Positions 8,172 to 19,615 of a stretch of 64,000 nt of DNA are shown in pieces. Position 1 is the first letter of the stretch. Each line of letters opens with the position of its first letter. The stretch is from assembly GCA_030374765.1 (NCBI GenBank), contig JARGXX010000109.1, positions 186,001 to 250,000 on the forward strand, given 5' to 3'. The position numbers and the translations under genes were made by a program. The notes beneath the pieces were generated by a model. The model had not been told where the DNA came from. It did not search any database and saw only the letters and a list, made by a program, of their open reading frames with translations. The stretch is from Agarophyton chilense. Lineage: Eukaryota > Rhodophyta > Florideophyceae > Gracilariales > Gracilariaceae.

Positions 8172-10337
8172 TTAGAAACGTGATGTGCCCATGAGCCCGA
8201 CTATCGAGGAGTCGATCTCCCTGGGGAGTGGTAATCGCATGCGTCGACGATATCGCACGAGCTGCGAACGGCGGATATGAGCTATAGGTTCCCACGTATC
8301 CGCTTCCGGAGGAAAACCGTACCAAAGAACTCGATACAGTAATTCTCTGGTATCGTCATGCTCGCCATGTTCACATATGCGATCCATAACATATTCCTGG
8401 GCGTTTCCCAATGCTTTCGCTGTTGGCGCGAGACCCCTGTTAACAGGTTTGAAATGCCTTAGGGCTGACCCAAGCGTCTCTGTGTTAGCAGTCTCCGCGT
8501 CGCTAAGCGTTCGCTCGTCGACTAACTGTCGTTCTGCCCGCAGAGGCAGTGTACTCATTCCTTGGGAACCTTTCTCAGATAAAGAGCTATCCTGTTTTCC
8601 AGGTTCCATAGAAGCGTACTTCTGGCTACTTCTCAATTCCATTCGTGGATGAACTTCCTTCGGTTTATCCGATTCTGACCGCTGTTGGGTGGATGATGGT
8701 GCTTGCACCACGACAGGAGGCGATACCTCTTCTTCTTCCTGACCACGAGGGATGGGAGCCGATATCAGCGGAACAGCGAGTGGCGCTTCACCTGACGGTT
8801 CAGCCTGAAGCGGCAACGGCGCGTGTTCGCGTGCACTCGTTTCCAAGTCCTTGCGGCCAAATTCCAAAACATCTTTCCTGCTTTCAGGTTCCATTTCTGT
8901 ACTTACGGGTATGTGCGTGCCACAGGGCATATCCCGATATTTCGGAAGCTGTCCATGATTGGCGTACGCAACCGCCGGCGGTGAGAGATCAGTAGCTTTC
9001 TCCTCCGCTCGAGCCATTGGTGGCGATTCGCTCTCCCCAGAGTCACTCGGGCTTTTGCCTTGACGTTCTGTCGCACTTGCCTCATTAGTTCTACCAGATA
9101 CCTGGACTTCCACTTGCAGGTCAGGCGCGACTTCAACGCGATCGCGTAATACACGTTCAACGTCCTCAACTGTCTTGATGACCACTGTGTCTTCATCAAG
9201 GTCCACCACTTTGAAGGGTCCAGCCGCTATCTGCAACAACTTATGACGATATTCTTCCTGTTTGTACGGTCTTTCAACTCTCACGAAGACGTGACCTCCT
9301 ACTCTGATTGCCGGATTCCCTCTTCGCCTTCTGGCGTCATAGTTTCGCTTATAGCGAGCTTGTGTCTTTGATAACTCCTCAGCGGCTTCTTCCGCTCTGG
9401 CCTTCAGGTCATTTTTCCATTTCAGATGGTATTTAGCCGGGGTCGGCGCGTCCAATTCGATTTCGTCGTCGAGCGCAACCGGTAAAGCCGGGGGGTTACG
9501 TGAGAGCACAAGGTCGAACGGTGCCGTCCTTGTAGAGGTATGCACTTGTGTATTGTACGCGTAGCACAGAGTATCAGTAAACATGTCACATTCTTTCGGG
9601 TGGTCCGCGATGTAGTGTCGTAATGCTGCTATCAGCGTGCGGTTGAAACGCTCCACCTGACCGTTGCATTGCGGATGATAGGTCGTCGTAAACACGTTTC
9701 GAATGCCCATAAAGCGGCAAACATTCTGAAAGAACTTCGAAACGAATTGCTTCCCATTATCTGATAACAGAACTTCTGGTGGTCCGTATATAAATACCCA
9801 GTGTTTGATAAACGCCTGTGCGACTATGGTTGCGGTTATCCGCTTCAGCGGCACAGTCCGCACTAGCTTCGAGAAGCGGTCTGTGATTACCAATAGGTAG
9901 CGATAACCTCGCCTTGAGCGAATGAATTCCCCTACGATGTCGATACTGACGTATTGTAAAGGCGCTTTCGCCTGGAATAACGTCATCGGTTTCCGCTTCC
10001 TGTAGAGCTTCACGCGATTCTTCGAACATGTTGTACACATCCTCACTGTAGCATGGCAGTCCATTGCCAAAGTAGGCCAGTAAAAATCTCTTCTTAGAGT
10101 CATGAACAACTTTGTTCTTTCTGCATGACCAGACAGCCTGCTGTAGCGTGCTAGATGGAGTACTCGGCTCTTCAGGACGTGTGGAATCACGAGTTGATCA
10201 TGGTTTTCGACATGTCTTAACAGTATTCCTCGTGAATCGAGTGAAAAGGGGAGCTCCTCCCCCCCGTTAAGACGAGAGCGTATCGACGCATAAAACGTAT
10301 CGGCGTGTTGCTCATTGAGGAGCTCAGTGCACGAGAT
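8172..10337 (-). CDS. Element A integrase with C-terminal chromodomain
   Basis: This frame is open for over 700 codons (a 672-residue stretch starts at 10190; the frame is open back to 10337) and covers the whole integrase. At its N-terminus is the HHCC zinc domain (LARYSRLSGH ... CTTC), then the DDE core: VSIDIVGEF, LLSDNGKQF and NGQVERFNR give the three acidic residues. A GPY/F-like segment (VFVRVERPYKQ, AAGPFKVVDLD) follows, then a long Ser/Glu/Pro-rich linker of about 230 residues, and finally a chromodomain (YVMDRICEH ... YRVLWYGFPPEADTWEP) near residues 600-645. Chromodomains are known to steer chromovirus integration to modified histones; that is family knowledge, not shown here. Confidence 0.88.
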   Translation of the reverse strand: MSCTELLNEQHADTFYASIRSRLNGGEELPFSLDSRGILLRHVENHDQLVIPHVLKSRVLHLARYSRLSGHAERTKLFMTLRRDFYWPTLAMDCHATVRMCTTCSKNRVKLYRKRKPMTLFQAKAPLQYVSIDIVGEFIRSRRGYRYLLVITDRFSKLVRTVPLKRITATIVAQAFIKHWVFIYGPPEVLLSDNGKQFVSKFFQNVCRFMGIRNVFTTTYHPQCNGQVERFNRTLIAALRHYIADHPKECDMFTDTLCYAYNTQVHTSTRTAPFDLVLSRNPPALPVALDDEIELDAPTPAKYHLKWKNDLKARAEEAAEELSKTQARYKRNYDARRRRGNPAIRVGGHVFVRVERPYKQEEYRHKLLQIAAGPFKVVDLDEDTVVIKTVEDVERVLRDRVEVAPDLQVEVQVSGRTNEASATERQGKSPSDSGESESPPMARAEEKATDLSPPAVAYANHGQLPKYRDMPCGTHIPVSTEMEPESRKDVLEFGRKDLETSAREHAPLPLQAEPSGEAPLAVPLISAPIPRGQEEEEVSPPVVVQAPSSTQQRSESDKPKEVHPRMELRSSQKYASMEPGKQDSSLSEKGSQGMSTLPLRAERQLVDERTLSDAETANTETLGSALRHFKPVNRGLAPTAKALGNAQEYVMDRICEHGEHDDTRELLYRVLWYGFPPEADTWEPIAHIRRSQLVRYRRRMRLPLPREIDSSIVGLMGTSRF

Positions 10338-10970
10338 TCACTCGAGTTGAACTGAAGGGTCAGTGTCTGCTAATGCAAGGAACGGGTCTGCATCCGAATA
10401 ATCATCAAGGGTCTCTTGTTCCTCTTCTTCAAAAGATGGTGAATGGGTCTTTATGTAGAAGCAAGGTATCTCCTCATCGATTTCGCCTTGGGTTTCGCCC
10501 AGTGTTTTGAGTCGCGATAGCGCGTCAGCTTGGACATTGGCCAATCCCTTCTTATACTTCACTTCGAAATCGAATTCAGAAAGGCGTAAGCGCCATCGTG
10601 TGAGACGAACAGACGGATCTGTAATGGACAGTAACCATCGTAGAGACGAATGATTTGTGTTGACGGTAAAACGTTCTCCTTGGAGATACGGTCGCAATGT
10701 GGTTCGAGCCCAAACGACTGCAAGGCATTCCTTTTCTGAAACTGAATACTTCTTCTCTGCTGCGTTCAGCGATCTTGACCAGTAACCAATGGGTTTGCGT
10801 TCACCATCAGGGTGTGTTTGAAAAAGGGCACACCCTACATGGTACTCGCTAGAGTCGGTATCCACTGAGTATGGCAGGTTGGGGATGGGCAGCGCCAAGA
10901 CTGGGGCTGTAATAATCTTTGTCTTCAGCTTGTCGAACGCTTCCACTTCAGCTTGTCTGAATTGTTCCAG
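10338..10970 (-). CDS. Element A RNase H domain
   Basis: Same frame as the integrase, from which it is parted by one stop at 10338-10340. It begins EAFDKLKTKIITAPVLALP, the usual connection to RT, and shows the RNase H landmarks SVDTDSSEYHVGCALFQ (first Asp), KECLAVVWA (Glu), and TNHSSLRWLLSI, where TDH is usual and TNH is found (Asp replaced by Asn). It ends with KGLANVQADALSR, the typical closing motif with the last Asp. The joint to RT near 10975-11080 is frameshifted. Confidence 0.8.
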   Translation of the reverse strand: MEQFRQAEVEAFDKLKTKIITAPVLALPIPNLPYSVDTDSSEYHVGCALFQTHPDGERKPIGYWSRSLNAAEKKYSVSEKECLAVVWARTTLRPYLQGERFTVNTNHSSLRWLLSITDPSVRLTRWRLRLSEFDFEVKYKKGLANVQADALSRLKTLGETQGEIDEEIPCFYIKTHSPSFEEEEQETLDDYSDADPFLALADTDPSVQLE

Positions 10971-11077
10971 CTATACTGGTTGTCCTTTACGCAGCTTTCG
11001 TTGAGCGGTGCCGCTATATGCGAGTATCGCGGCACGAATCGTCGGTAGACGTTGCACAAGCCGAGGAAAGAACGCAA

Positions 11078-12949
11078 TTACTTTTGTGTCGACGGAGGTT
11101 GTACTTCGCGGAGAGCCGCTGTCTGTGCCTCTTGAATGGCAAGCTGTCCCGGTTTGATCACCTGTTCTAAGTACCGGACGGTGCCAGCGAACCATTCGCA
11201 TTTCTTGAACTTTAAGGTGATACCTGCGCTCTGTAGTGCTTTGAGGATCTCCTCGACATGCCGTAAATGGCTTTCCACATCCTGGGAAAAGGTGATCACA
11301 TCGTCCAAATAGACTAAACAAGTCTTCCACTTGTATCTTGAGAGCAAGATGTCCAGAGTACGCTGGAAAGTAGCGGGTGCATTCGTTAAGCCAAAGAGCA
11401 TCCTTTTGAAACGGGAGAGACCGGCGTGACACGCAAATGCGGTTTTGTCTTGGTCTTCTTTCGCTACAGGCACCTGCCAATAGCCAGAAATGGCTTCCAA
11501 AGTGGTGAACACGTTCGCTTCTCCTAAGCTGTCAATACATTCGTCCATTCGAAGCAACGGGTATGTATCTTGAACTGTGACTGCGTTCAGTTTTCGATAA
11601 TCGATACAGAATCGTAAAGAACCATCAGGTCTTGGAACCCGCACCACAGGTGAGGCCCAAGCAGATTGAGCTGCTTCGATTACTCCTTCTCCCAGCATCT
11701 TGCTGACATTCTGCTCCTCGAATTGGCGAGTTCGCGGTCCCGCTCTGTACGGTGGTTGGGAGATGGGTCGTGACCCTGGGACCAAATCAATGTGGTGTTC
11801 CGTAGCGGAGATCTCTCCTAGTTTTCGACTCCACATGGATGTGTACTTCTTCAGCATAGACCTGATCTTCGTTCTGTAGGGTTCCGACACATGTGCTAAG
11901 TCTAGCTCATCGACAAGGCTCTCTGGATCCTTCGCCGTTTTCAATTGATCTCCAGACAGAGTTTGCAGTTCTTCGTCTGAGTCACCGACATGGGTTAATC
12001 CCAATACTTCTGCAGTAGAAATATGAGTAGGGACCACCACTGTGGGATGAGGCAAAGCTGTTGCAACGACCTGATTCTTCGGTATATGATAATCTTTATC
12101 GGTGAAGTTACTCAATAGTATCCAAAAGGGGCTACCAGGATCAACCTGAGCAATGCCGTTAGCGACTAGCAATCCACGGGATTCGTACATCCGAGTATTC
12201 GGTTGAATTACCACGAGTCCGTGTCGTTCTGTTCTTTCTTGAACCCAAGTTTGGGTTTGCGCCTTCAGCATGGCACTCTTCGCTACTCGAATCCTCCGCG
12301 AGACACGTCCTCGGGATTTCCCGTACTCCATAGATGGTGGAAGTGGAGGTGCTTCGGGGCAACGACTCATTGGCTTGCGAACAATTGGTACCATTGATCC
12401 ATCATCTAGTTCCACTAGTTTTCTTCGCGGGCGAATGGCTTCGACAAAGTTGTCGCAATAATCACATCCCAGTACCACTGGTGCAGCTAACGTCTTACAG
12501 ACGATGAAGTCGACTAGGACTACTAAGCGTCACAAACGCACCACGAGTCGAACTGTTCCCAGTGTCTTCACAGCATTTTTGTTGGCATCCCAGATGTCCG
12601 GTAAGGGACCGTATCGAATACGTTCTAAGTCAGCAGGAGCGAGCTCCGATTCCCGTATAAAGTTCGGACCAGCACCTGTGTCCAGGACAGTCAATCGACG
12701 AGATAACAGATTCCTGTCAGAGCCGATGTCGGCATGGACCATATAGTTTCTTTTAGACACAACCATGAGGTAACTTTCCCGTTTTGACGTACAAGTAAAA
12801 CGTCTCCGAGGACGATGTAACTCACAGTCAAACTGTACTCGCTTTCCGTCCGGCGGATTGATTCCGTACGGCGGAATTTTCTGAGGCCTCAAGAGAATCT
12901 TGGGCTTCCAAGCGCGGGAGCAGGGAGGCGAGCTCTCCCTGGTCAGCAC
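11078..12949 (-). pseudogene. Element A protease and reverse transcriptase
   Basis: Protease and RT share one frame with one break near 12479-12532. The protease has the active-site motif LDTGAGPNFIRESEL at about 12690-12650. The RT (from about 11900) shows every core gypsy block: QPPYRAGPRTR, a WASPVVRVPRPDGSLRFCIDYRKLN block, YPLLRMDECIDSL, FKRMLFGLTNAPATFQ and an intact YLDD catalytic box at 11299-11310. RT ends near QPPSTQK at a TAA, just where the usual TQLRSFLGL motif would follow, and the frame shifts to that of RNase H. Only a few substitutions separate it from an open pol. Confidence 0.85.
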
Positions 12950-13224
12950 TACGGGATCGACTAGTACCGACCCCCTAGGAGCTCCTTCACTTAGTTTTCC
13001 GGTTGCACCGGCTTATTCGCCTCAAAGGTGCCTCTTCCTACGGGGGTTCCGGGTTGTAACACTTCAGCATTCTGAGCAACCGGCTTGTCCGTCCGGCGCA
13101 TTGGTGTCTGAGAAAACCAACTTTTGGCTTTCCAATACATGCTCGCCGGCACGCGGCTCCTTTCCTCTGCTGAAAGTGCTCCATAATTCGTCATGATACG
13201 ACTCAGATCTTTTGCAGGAAGCGT

Positions 13225-15134
13225 GCATTCTGCACTCTAATGGTGTTTTCCATAACATGAATAACATATCAAACCGTTACGACAGTTGGTCAACATAGGT
13301 TGTGAACGGTATGCCGTGCGAGTATCCACCCATCCGGGGTTCCCGTTCTTAAAACTCCTTGTGGTGGCGCCGTGTAGGGACGGTACATAAGGCGACGGCC
13401 CTCCATAGCCATTAGGGCTTCCTCGTCCTGAGACTCCGAGTGTGGGAGATCCACTGTAGGTACAGAGGAGTCCGTATATTCCATTAAATGGACCGCCTCC
13501 TCATGCGAGTCACTCCGTTTTGGTGCCAACGACGAATCACGCGAGTCAACAGGAGATTCCAGATGTAGCAGTTTTCTGCGCTGATGAACTCTGGCGGAGA
13601 TCTTCTCCTTACCCATTGAGGTTCCAAAAGCCACTGAACGACGGGGGCTACCACGCGCTCTGGACGCGTCTCCTTCAGCTTTCGCAAACTGAACTAACTC
13701 CAAAAACGAGACTCTTCCATGCTTTTCTCTATATCGAGCTACCAACGACTTGATGCTCGGGTCCAGCCCGTCCATGTACAAGGTAATCTTGTCCTCCGTC
13801 GAGTGGACGTTTCCACAGCGGACTGAAGCTTTGTTAAGCCTTGAGCTGTACTCAGCTTCGCCCTCCTCAGGCTTTTGGGTGACATCCCTCAGATCCAGGA
13901 TCGCCTGACGTATCGCGTTTGAAGTCGCGTAACTGCGCAGCAAATACTGCACCGCCTCTGGCCATGAGGTAACGCGGCCTTCATCGGCTGTCAATGATCG
14001 GCATACGGAACGATATTGCTCTAAAGCAAAACCCTTCGAGAAGTGTGGTAAAGACACAAATGCCTGTGGTTCACTCATCTCTAGAGTGTCTGCTTCGGCA
14101 ACGAATCGAGTGAGAAACTCGATAAAGAGAATGGGGGTTTTCCCATCAAATAATAAATGATTAAGGCCGATCTTCAATCGTTTGATGTGATCCTTCACCT
14201 TTGCGGTTTCGCGTCCTGAGCGCTTCTTGCTCTTCACTTTCAGACGGTAGTACCTATAATTCAGGACCTTCCGATAAAGCGGATTCGTGCACGGGAGCGC
14301 CTTCAATCCTCTGTAAGGTGAGCCTTTTTTTCTCATTTACCACGAAGACGTGTTCTTCTTCCGAGATCGGGACCTTCGATGACCATCATCACTGTCGTCG
14401 TCATCTGAAGTATCTGAATCATCAGTAATGGAACTGAAAACCTTCGTACTTGACGATTCATCACTCGAATCACGTGCAGACTTCCGCTTCTTACGTCGTG
14501 ACTTCGACTTCTTCGAACGAGCTTCCTTCAAAACAGCTCCTTCCTCTTCCAGCACGAATGGTTTAGCAGCAGTCTGCGCATGAACTGCCGCCTCCAGGCG
14601 TTCTAAACGAGGGTTAACTGGAGTGAGGACTTCCTCTACATCCACGGTTAAGCCGGGTAGCGCATCGGGCGTATTCCCGTACCTCTCCAGTAGATGGTTC
14701 AAATCCTCACGTAGTGTTTTCACTGATGCAGAGACCTGCTTCGCATTGTCTTGACGAACGAGTGCTTGATGCGCAGTGCATAATTGTTCGACATCAGCGA
14801 TAAGAGCAGCGATCTACGATTCCAACGCAACCATGCGCACACGCGAAGCGCTTGACTCAGACTTGAGACGACGCACTTCCCTGCGCAAATCATCCTTTTT
14901 TTGAGGTCCGACGACCTCAGGGTCAACTATGGCTTCTGTGGTGGGCTTGACTGCCGCTGCCACAGGGGCCGGTACATCCGAGAGATCTCGTTCATCCTTC
15001 ACCGAGCGTGACCGCGACATCGCTTGACGATAAAGCCGCTCTCCGGCTTCAACAGATGAGGCGAGCCTCAGTTTCGGGCGTTGTCCCGCAGGACCGGGGC
15101 GACCAGTACTCGACTGGCTTCGAGTCTTCGGCAT
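13225..15134 (-). pseudogene. Element A gag with CCHC zinc knuckle
   Basis: An ATG at 15134 opens MPKTRSQSSTGRPG; the frame then runs to 13290 with in-frame stops at 14814-14816 and 14337-14339. A coiled-coil-like, charged N-terminal part and a Ser/Arg/Lys-rich stretch (KKSKSRRKKRKS) lead to a retrotransposon gag core around 14100-13700 (FVSLPHFSKGFALEQYRSV, EGEAEYSSRLNKASVRCG). At 13225-13266, in another frame, lies a CX2CX4HX4C zinc knuckle whose second half holds an in-frame TAG (13237-13239). The element D copy has the same knuckle without the stop. Confidence 0.75.
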
Positions 15135-15349
15135 CCTAGACCAAACCTGCGTCCAGGTGCGAACCAAATGGTGTCTTCGACTTCTCGACCACATGTTCAA
15201 CCACGATGAATTCCGCAATTGCCGGAGGTGGTTTGATAAACAATAACTGTAGTGATTCCACTTATTCCAAGTATCGATATCGATTCCACGTTCCAGGAAC
15301 GAATTGTTCAGTGCAGCTGACCACAGTGGTTCTAAGGCGGGAGATCACT

Positions 15350-16016
15350 TCTAGTATCCGCTCTAACGGAGTGAGTAGACACCTGCGACAGCGTTCGGAC
15401 TACCGATAGGTCGCTTGCGGCGAAGTAAAAGGTGTGGTAGAGCTACAACACCAGCGAGCTGAAAGTGGGGTGTAAGGCCACTACTCGCCAGCGAGGGTGA
15501 ACAGTGTAATTGTAGAATGTTGATAGAACGTAGGTACGAGACGGCTTGTGAAGTGGTTGGGGGCTGACTATCTATTATAGCTCGTCCGGATCTCCGGTTA
15601 AGGAATTCTAAGCGAGGAACAGAATAGTCATGATGCCCATGTTGTCTCCTTTACTTGGAGTCGGCGCACACCTCTGGTACACTATATACTGTGTGCCAGG
15701 GTGAGTGCCCAAATAAATATATAAATAATACCCAGTGGTCAGCCACTTAGCCAAACCACTGTATGGGTATGGTCTCTAATGGACGTCTAGCTACAAAGGG
15801 TAGTAAAACCTGCCACGTGGATCGCCACTACATGCGCCGTTGCAAGCCACTCCACTCGTGATACCACGTGTTCCACTAATGTACCCTGCCTCCTGGCATT
15901 CTACGCGGTGTGCCATTTCATATCACAAGTTTGATGACATCACTCACTTACGAGTTCCAACCGCGACTTCGCGAAAAATCATCCTATCGGATTCCCCGAC
16001 ATAGTAGAATACTACA
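15350..16016 (-). repeat. Element A 5' LTR (667 bp)
   Basis: Full-length match to 6692-7358; the first bases read TCTAGTATCC instead of TGTAGTATCC. It ends AATACTACA. It lies upstream of gag in the element's own direction, so it would be the promoter LTR. Confidence 0.95.
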
Positions 16017-16021
16017 CGAGC
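16017..16021. repeat. Right target-site duplication of element A (CGAGC)
   Basis: Matches 6687-6691; after it the protease frame of element B resumes in register. Confidence 0.92.
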
Positions 16022-17306
16022 CATCCGTGACAAACACCCAGACACTCCATACGAACGTTTCAAGGAGCCGAAGGTGCTAGAACCCGCAGTCAAGGGTGGT
16101 GTAGAGATTGGTAAGTCAACAGCCTCTCGCATAACTCACCTTTCGTTGACTATAATTCTCCCAAACACCGGACTCCCAGTGCGTATTCGCGACATGGAAT
16201 ACTTTGTTGCCGACGAGGATATGGAAGAGGTGCTACTAGGGCGTCCGCTGCTCGAAGCCATTGGTTTCGACCTGAGCAAACACCTTCAGAAGGTGGGGCA
16301 AGCCATCGATGGGATGACCGAAGAAGAGCTGAAGGCTGGAGAAGCCCGTCTTTCCGCAACTGTTTTCAAGGGATTAAGCTATCAAGACCTTGAAGATGAT
16401 CCTGTAGAGCCGCCGGAATGCCTGCAAGCCAAGTTTGGAACTGATTCGAAGTATTCTATCGACGCAGCCGTCGATACGGCTGTCAAGGACGCCAGGCGCA
16501 ACCGCATGTCTGTAGGAGGATCGAAGACACTTAGGCTACTATTGGAAGAGTTCCGAAACTGTTTCCGCATCAAGCTGGGGTCAGACCCCCCGGCCAAGGT
16601 GCCTCCAATGTCAGTGAAGCTCAAGCTAAATATAACTCCCTTTCGTACGCCTCAGTACCGCTACGCACCTAACCAGACGGTCTTCATCAGTCACACAGTA
16701 CGACAGTTGGAGAGCATTGGCGCTGTCTACAACAACCCCGGAGCCCGGTGGGCGAGTTCAGCGCTAGCCGTCCCCAAGCCCGGGACCGACAAACTTCGGT
16801 TCACAGTAGATCTCCGTGGGACCAATTCTAGAACAGTCCCGCTCCAGTCTTCCAAGCCGCACCTAGAGTCGGTGCTCCAAGAGTGCCGCGGGAGCTCCTG
16901 TTTCGCAAATATAGATTTCGCGCACGGGTATTGGCAGATACCTCTCGATGAGACTTCGCAGTAAATCTTGTCCATACAGACCCCTGACGAAATCTATTAA
17001 CCGACTAAACCTTGCAGGGCGGAACGGACTCAGGAAACCGCTTCCAGTCTGTGACAAGCGAACAGTTCACTGGGAAAGATTAGAGAATGATACAATGGCT
17101 TGACGACTTTCTAATGCACGCCAAGACCGAAAGAGCTTCTCTCCGATATAAAGGCATTCCTCTTCGTCTGCGGAGATATCGTTTTCAAGATTAACCCGGA
17201 AAATCTTCACTTTTTTGCACGGAGGTAAAATTCTGCGGCAGAATCATATCGCATGAAGGAGTAAGTTTCGACCGGCGGAACATCAGCGCGCTGTTGGATA
17301 TGAATA
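16022..17306 (+). pseudogene. Element B protease end and reverse transcriptase
   Basis: The frame interrupted at 6691 resumes and finishes the protease (MEEVLLGRPLLEAIGFD, the flap/dimer region), then passes into RT: PPAKVPPMSVKLK, WASSALAVPKPG, RFTVDLRGTN and FANIDFAHGYWQIPLDE match the first gypsy RT blocks. A TAA follows at about 16962-16964. The catalytic block is in other frames: a WLDDFL box near 17097-17114, so the two active-site Asp residues survive, but the segment between 16965 and 17306 has several stops and shifts. The RT thumb is hard to follow to 17306. Confidence 0.75.
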
Positions 17307-18221
17307 ATGAATAAACCACATATGGGAAATGAACTTCAACAGCTGATGTGCGCAGCGAACTGGATGCGAACTTCAATCCAGAACTACTACCAGACAGTCC
17401 AGCCTTTGCATGACCTTCTCGAAGAAGCTTACCAGAAGGCTGGGAAGCGCACGAAGAAGGCTGTCGAGAAGATTCGTATCATTGAATCCTGGGGTACAGC
17501 ACAGGACAAGGCGTTCGACACGATTTTAACGCAGCTGGCCAACGCAACGAAGCTTTCTCTGCCGAAAGAAGGCTATAGTACGTGCTCGTTCACCGACGCG
17601 TCGGATACGCACTGGTCAGCTATATTCACACAATCCCCGGTACATGAAGCGAGAAAGGCAGTTGAACTCCAAACACATGAACCAATGTGTTTTCTTTCAG
17701 GTGCTTTCAAAGGATCCGCAGAACGATGGAACGTACTGGAGAAGGGAGGATTCGCAATTGTCCAGGCAATGTGCCGAATGGAGTATCTCATCGCAGGAAG
17801 GAGTACGTCTATCTACACGGATCATGCGAACTTGGTTTATATATACGACCCCTATGGGCAGAACCCCAGTATTGCACGGCACACCGCTAACAAACTTATG
17901 CGCTGGGCCCTCAAACTAAGTGCCTTTCGCTATGTCATAGAGCACGTCCCAGGAGAAAAGAACGTTTGGGCGGACATGCTTTCTCGATGGGCAGTGTGTC
18001 CGAAGGCAACGGTGCAGATCGGCAACGTGGGTAGAATAAGAGCCCTTATGACCGCCCCAATCAACCCTGGCATACAAGAGGATTTTGACTGGCCTTCTTT
18101 GGATGACATATGCAAATTGCAGCGTATCAACGCCGCAAGGGCGCCAAAGAGACTCTCAAAGCATGGAATACCGTGGCAAATGGATGAGGGACCAATCTGG
18201 ATACCCGATAACGACCTCTGA
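17307..18221 (+). pseudogene. Element B RNase H domain and linker
   Basis: An open frame of 304 codons. It contains CSFTDASDTHWSAIFTQ (first Asp), EKGGFAIVQAMCRMEYL (Glu), IYTDHANLVYIYDPYGQ (Asp) and VPGEKNVWADMLSRW (last Asp), the four-block signature of gypsy RNase H. All acidic positions are present. The frame ends with a TGA at 18219-18221, after which the integrase zinc domain continues in the same register. Confidence 0.8.
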
Positions 18222-19366
18222 CTGCAGCTCAGAATCCTTATCGCATCTCATACCGGTCGAGCCGGTCACAGAGCCTTTGAACCGACCATGGAATCTGTCT
18301 CAGAACATTTCTGGTGGAGAGATCTTCGTGAGGACACTCAGGAATTTGTGGGTTCATGTTTCCATTGCATCGCCACAAAACCCGGCTGGACGGTTCCGAG
18401 ACCTCTCTGACATATCCTCCATGATAGCAAACCAAACGAGGTAATACATTTCGACTACTGTTATATGTCCCGTGGAGATCACGGGCAACTGTATTTTTTT
18501 ATCGTGGAAGATGACCTTTCCGGATATATGTGGCTCAAAGCAACCTCTGAAGCGGACGCCGAGACCATTTCAGCGGTTCTACGAGATCGGTTTTCTCCTT
18601 TCGGAATTCCCAAGTCGTGGGTATCAGACAAAGAAAGCCATTTTAAGAACAAGCTAATGAAGCTCATTGCGGATGCTTTGAAGTCAAAGCATCACTTTAC
18701 TCTCTCATACTTCCCGTGGAGCAACGGATCTGTCGAAGTCGTATGCCGAGAACTCCTGCGAGCTTGCAGAGCGGTACTTTCCGAATTACAGCTTCCCCAT
18801 TCGGCTTGGCCATCTGTTTTGCCACTTGTCCAATCCGCTCTAAACAATTCATCATCTAGAAGAGACTAAATCGAAGGTGTCCATTGACAGTGTTTACTGG
18901 TCTACCTAAGGATACTCCTCTGCTGGCAATTGTACGCGACGAAACTGTGAAGAGCGTGAAGTTTGTCGTCGAAGCAAACACTAAAGCTCTTTTGGACGCA
19001 GAACAGGTGCAAAAGGCAATGTTGAAGCTGCACAGAGAATGTGCAGAGCGATCGGCTAAACAGCGAAAGATCGCAGTCGCCTCACACAATCGCCGTAAAG
19101 GGATCCGACCTATCAATTTCTCCGAAGGAGACTTTGTGCTTCGCGGACTGCTTCAGAACCACACTAGGTCTAAGCTAAAGCTCAAGTGGCACGGACCATT
19201 CCGAGTTACGCTTTGTCGAGATAACTATGTGTTCGAAGTGAAAGACCTCCTTACCGGGAAGAGAGAATGGGTACACGGACGTCGCTTAATGTTTTTTCGG
19301 AACAAGAACTTTGCGTTGACACAAGAAATCAAGGACCATCGGGCTTACCAGGCTAACGAGCTCTAA
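18222..19366 (+). pseudogene. Element B integrase
   Basis: The HHCC zinc domain is readable at about 18240-18370 (IASHTGRAGHR ... GSCFHCIATK). The catalytic core follows in another frame at 18465-18869 with EDDLSGYMW, WVSDKESHF and SNGSVEVVCREL as the DDE triad. A stop and shift at about 18867-18884 are followed by the C-terminal part (18884-19366) with FVLRGLLQNHTRSKLKLKWHGPFRV, a GPF-type DNA-binding segment. Domains are complete but spread over frames. Confidence 0.78.
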
Positions 19367-19414
19367 ACAGTAGAGTAGTTTACGTATATCCAACCAAAAG
19401 GCGGCACTATTTAG

Positions 19415-19576
19415 TTGCTCGTCAAATGGAAGGGATTCTCGGAAAGCGAAACCGACTGGGTGAATCTTGCATCGCTCAGTATGGACGTGCCCGAGTTGGT
19501 ACGCAAATATCTCGAAGAAGTGAAGAGTTCGGGTACAAAACGTCAGAGTCGAATTGCTCGAACCATTGAGATGTAA
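19415..19576 (+). pseudogene. Element B chromodomain-like tail
   Basis: A short frame preceded by a TAG at 19412-19414 reads LLVKWKGFSESETDWVN, which has the VKWxGF...E.W core of chromodomains, then a helix (ELVRKYLEEVK) and a basic end to a TAA at 19574-19576. It lies at the place where chromoviruses carry a chromodomain. The N-terminal strand of the fold is in the decayed sequence just upstream (19367-19411). Confidence 0.6.
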
Positions 19577-19615
19577 TAACCAAACGATCGAGCAATGCAT
19601 TTGTTTATGGGGGAC

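Larger units (their letters stand above)
6692..16016 (-). mobile_element. Element A: chromovirus-type Ty3/gypsy retrotransposon
   Basis: A full-length 9325-bp element on the minus strand: two 667-bp LTRs with an 8-bp terminal inverted repeat (TGTAGTAT / ATACTACA), CGAGC target duplications, gag with a CCHC knuckle, pol in the order protease, RT, RNase H, integrase, and a C-terminal chromodomain, which places it among the chromoviruses. It also has an extra reading frame antisense to pol next to its 3' LTR. The LTRs differ at about 26 of 667 positions by eye. It carries a handful of stops and shifts, so it is probably not autonomous, but the integrase frame of 672 codons is intact. Confidence 0.93.
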
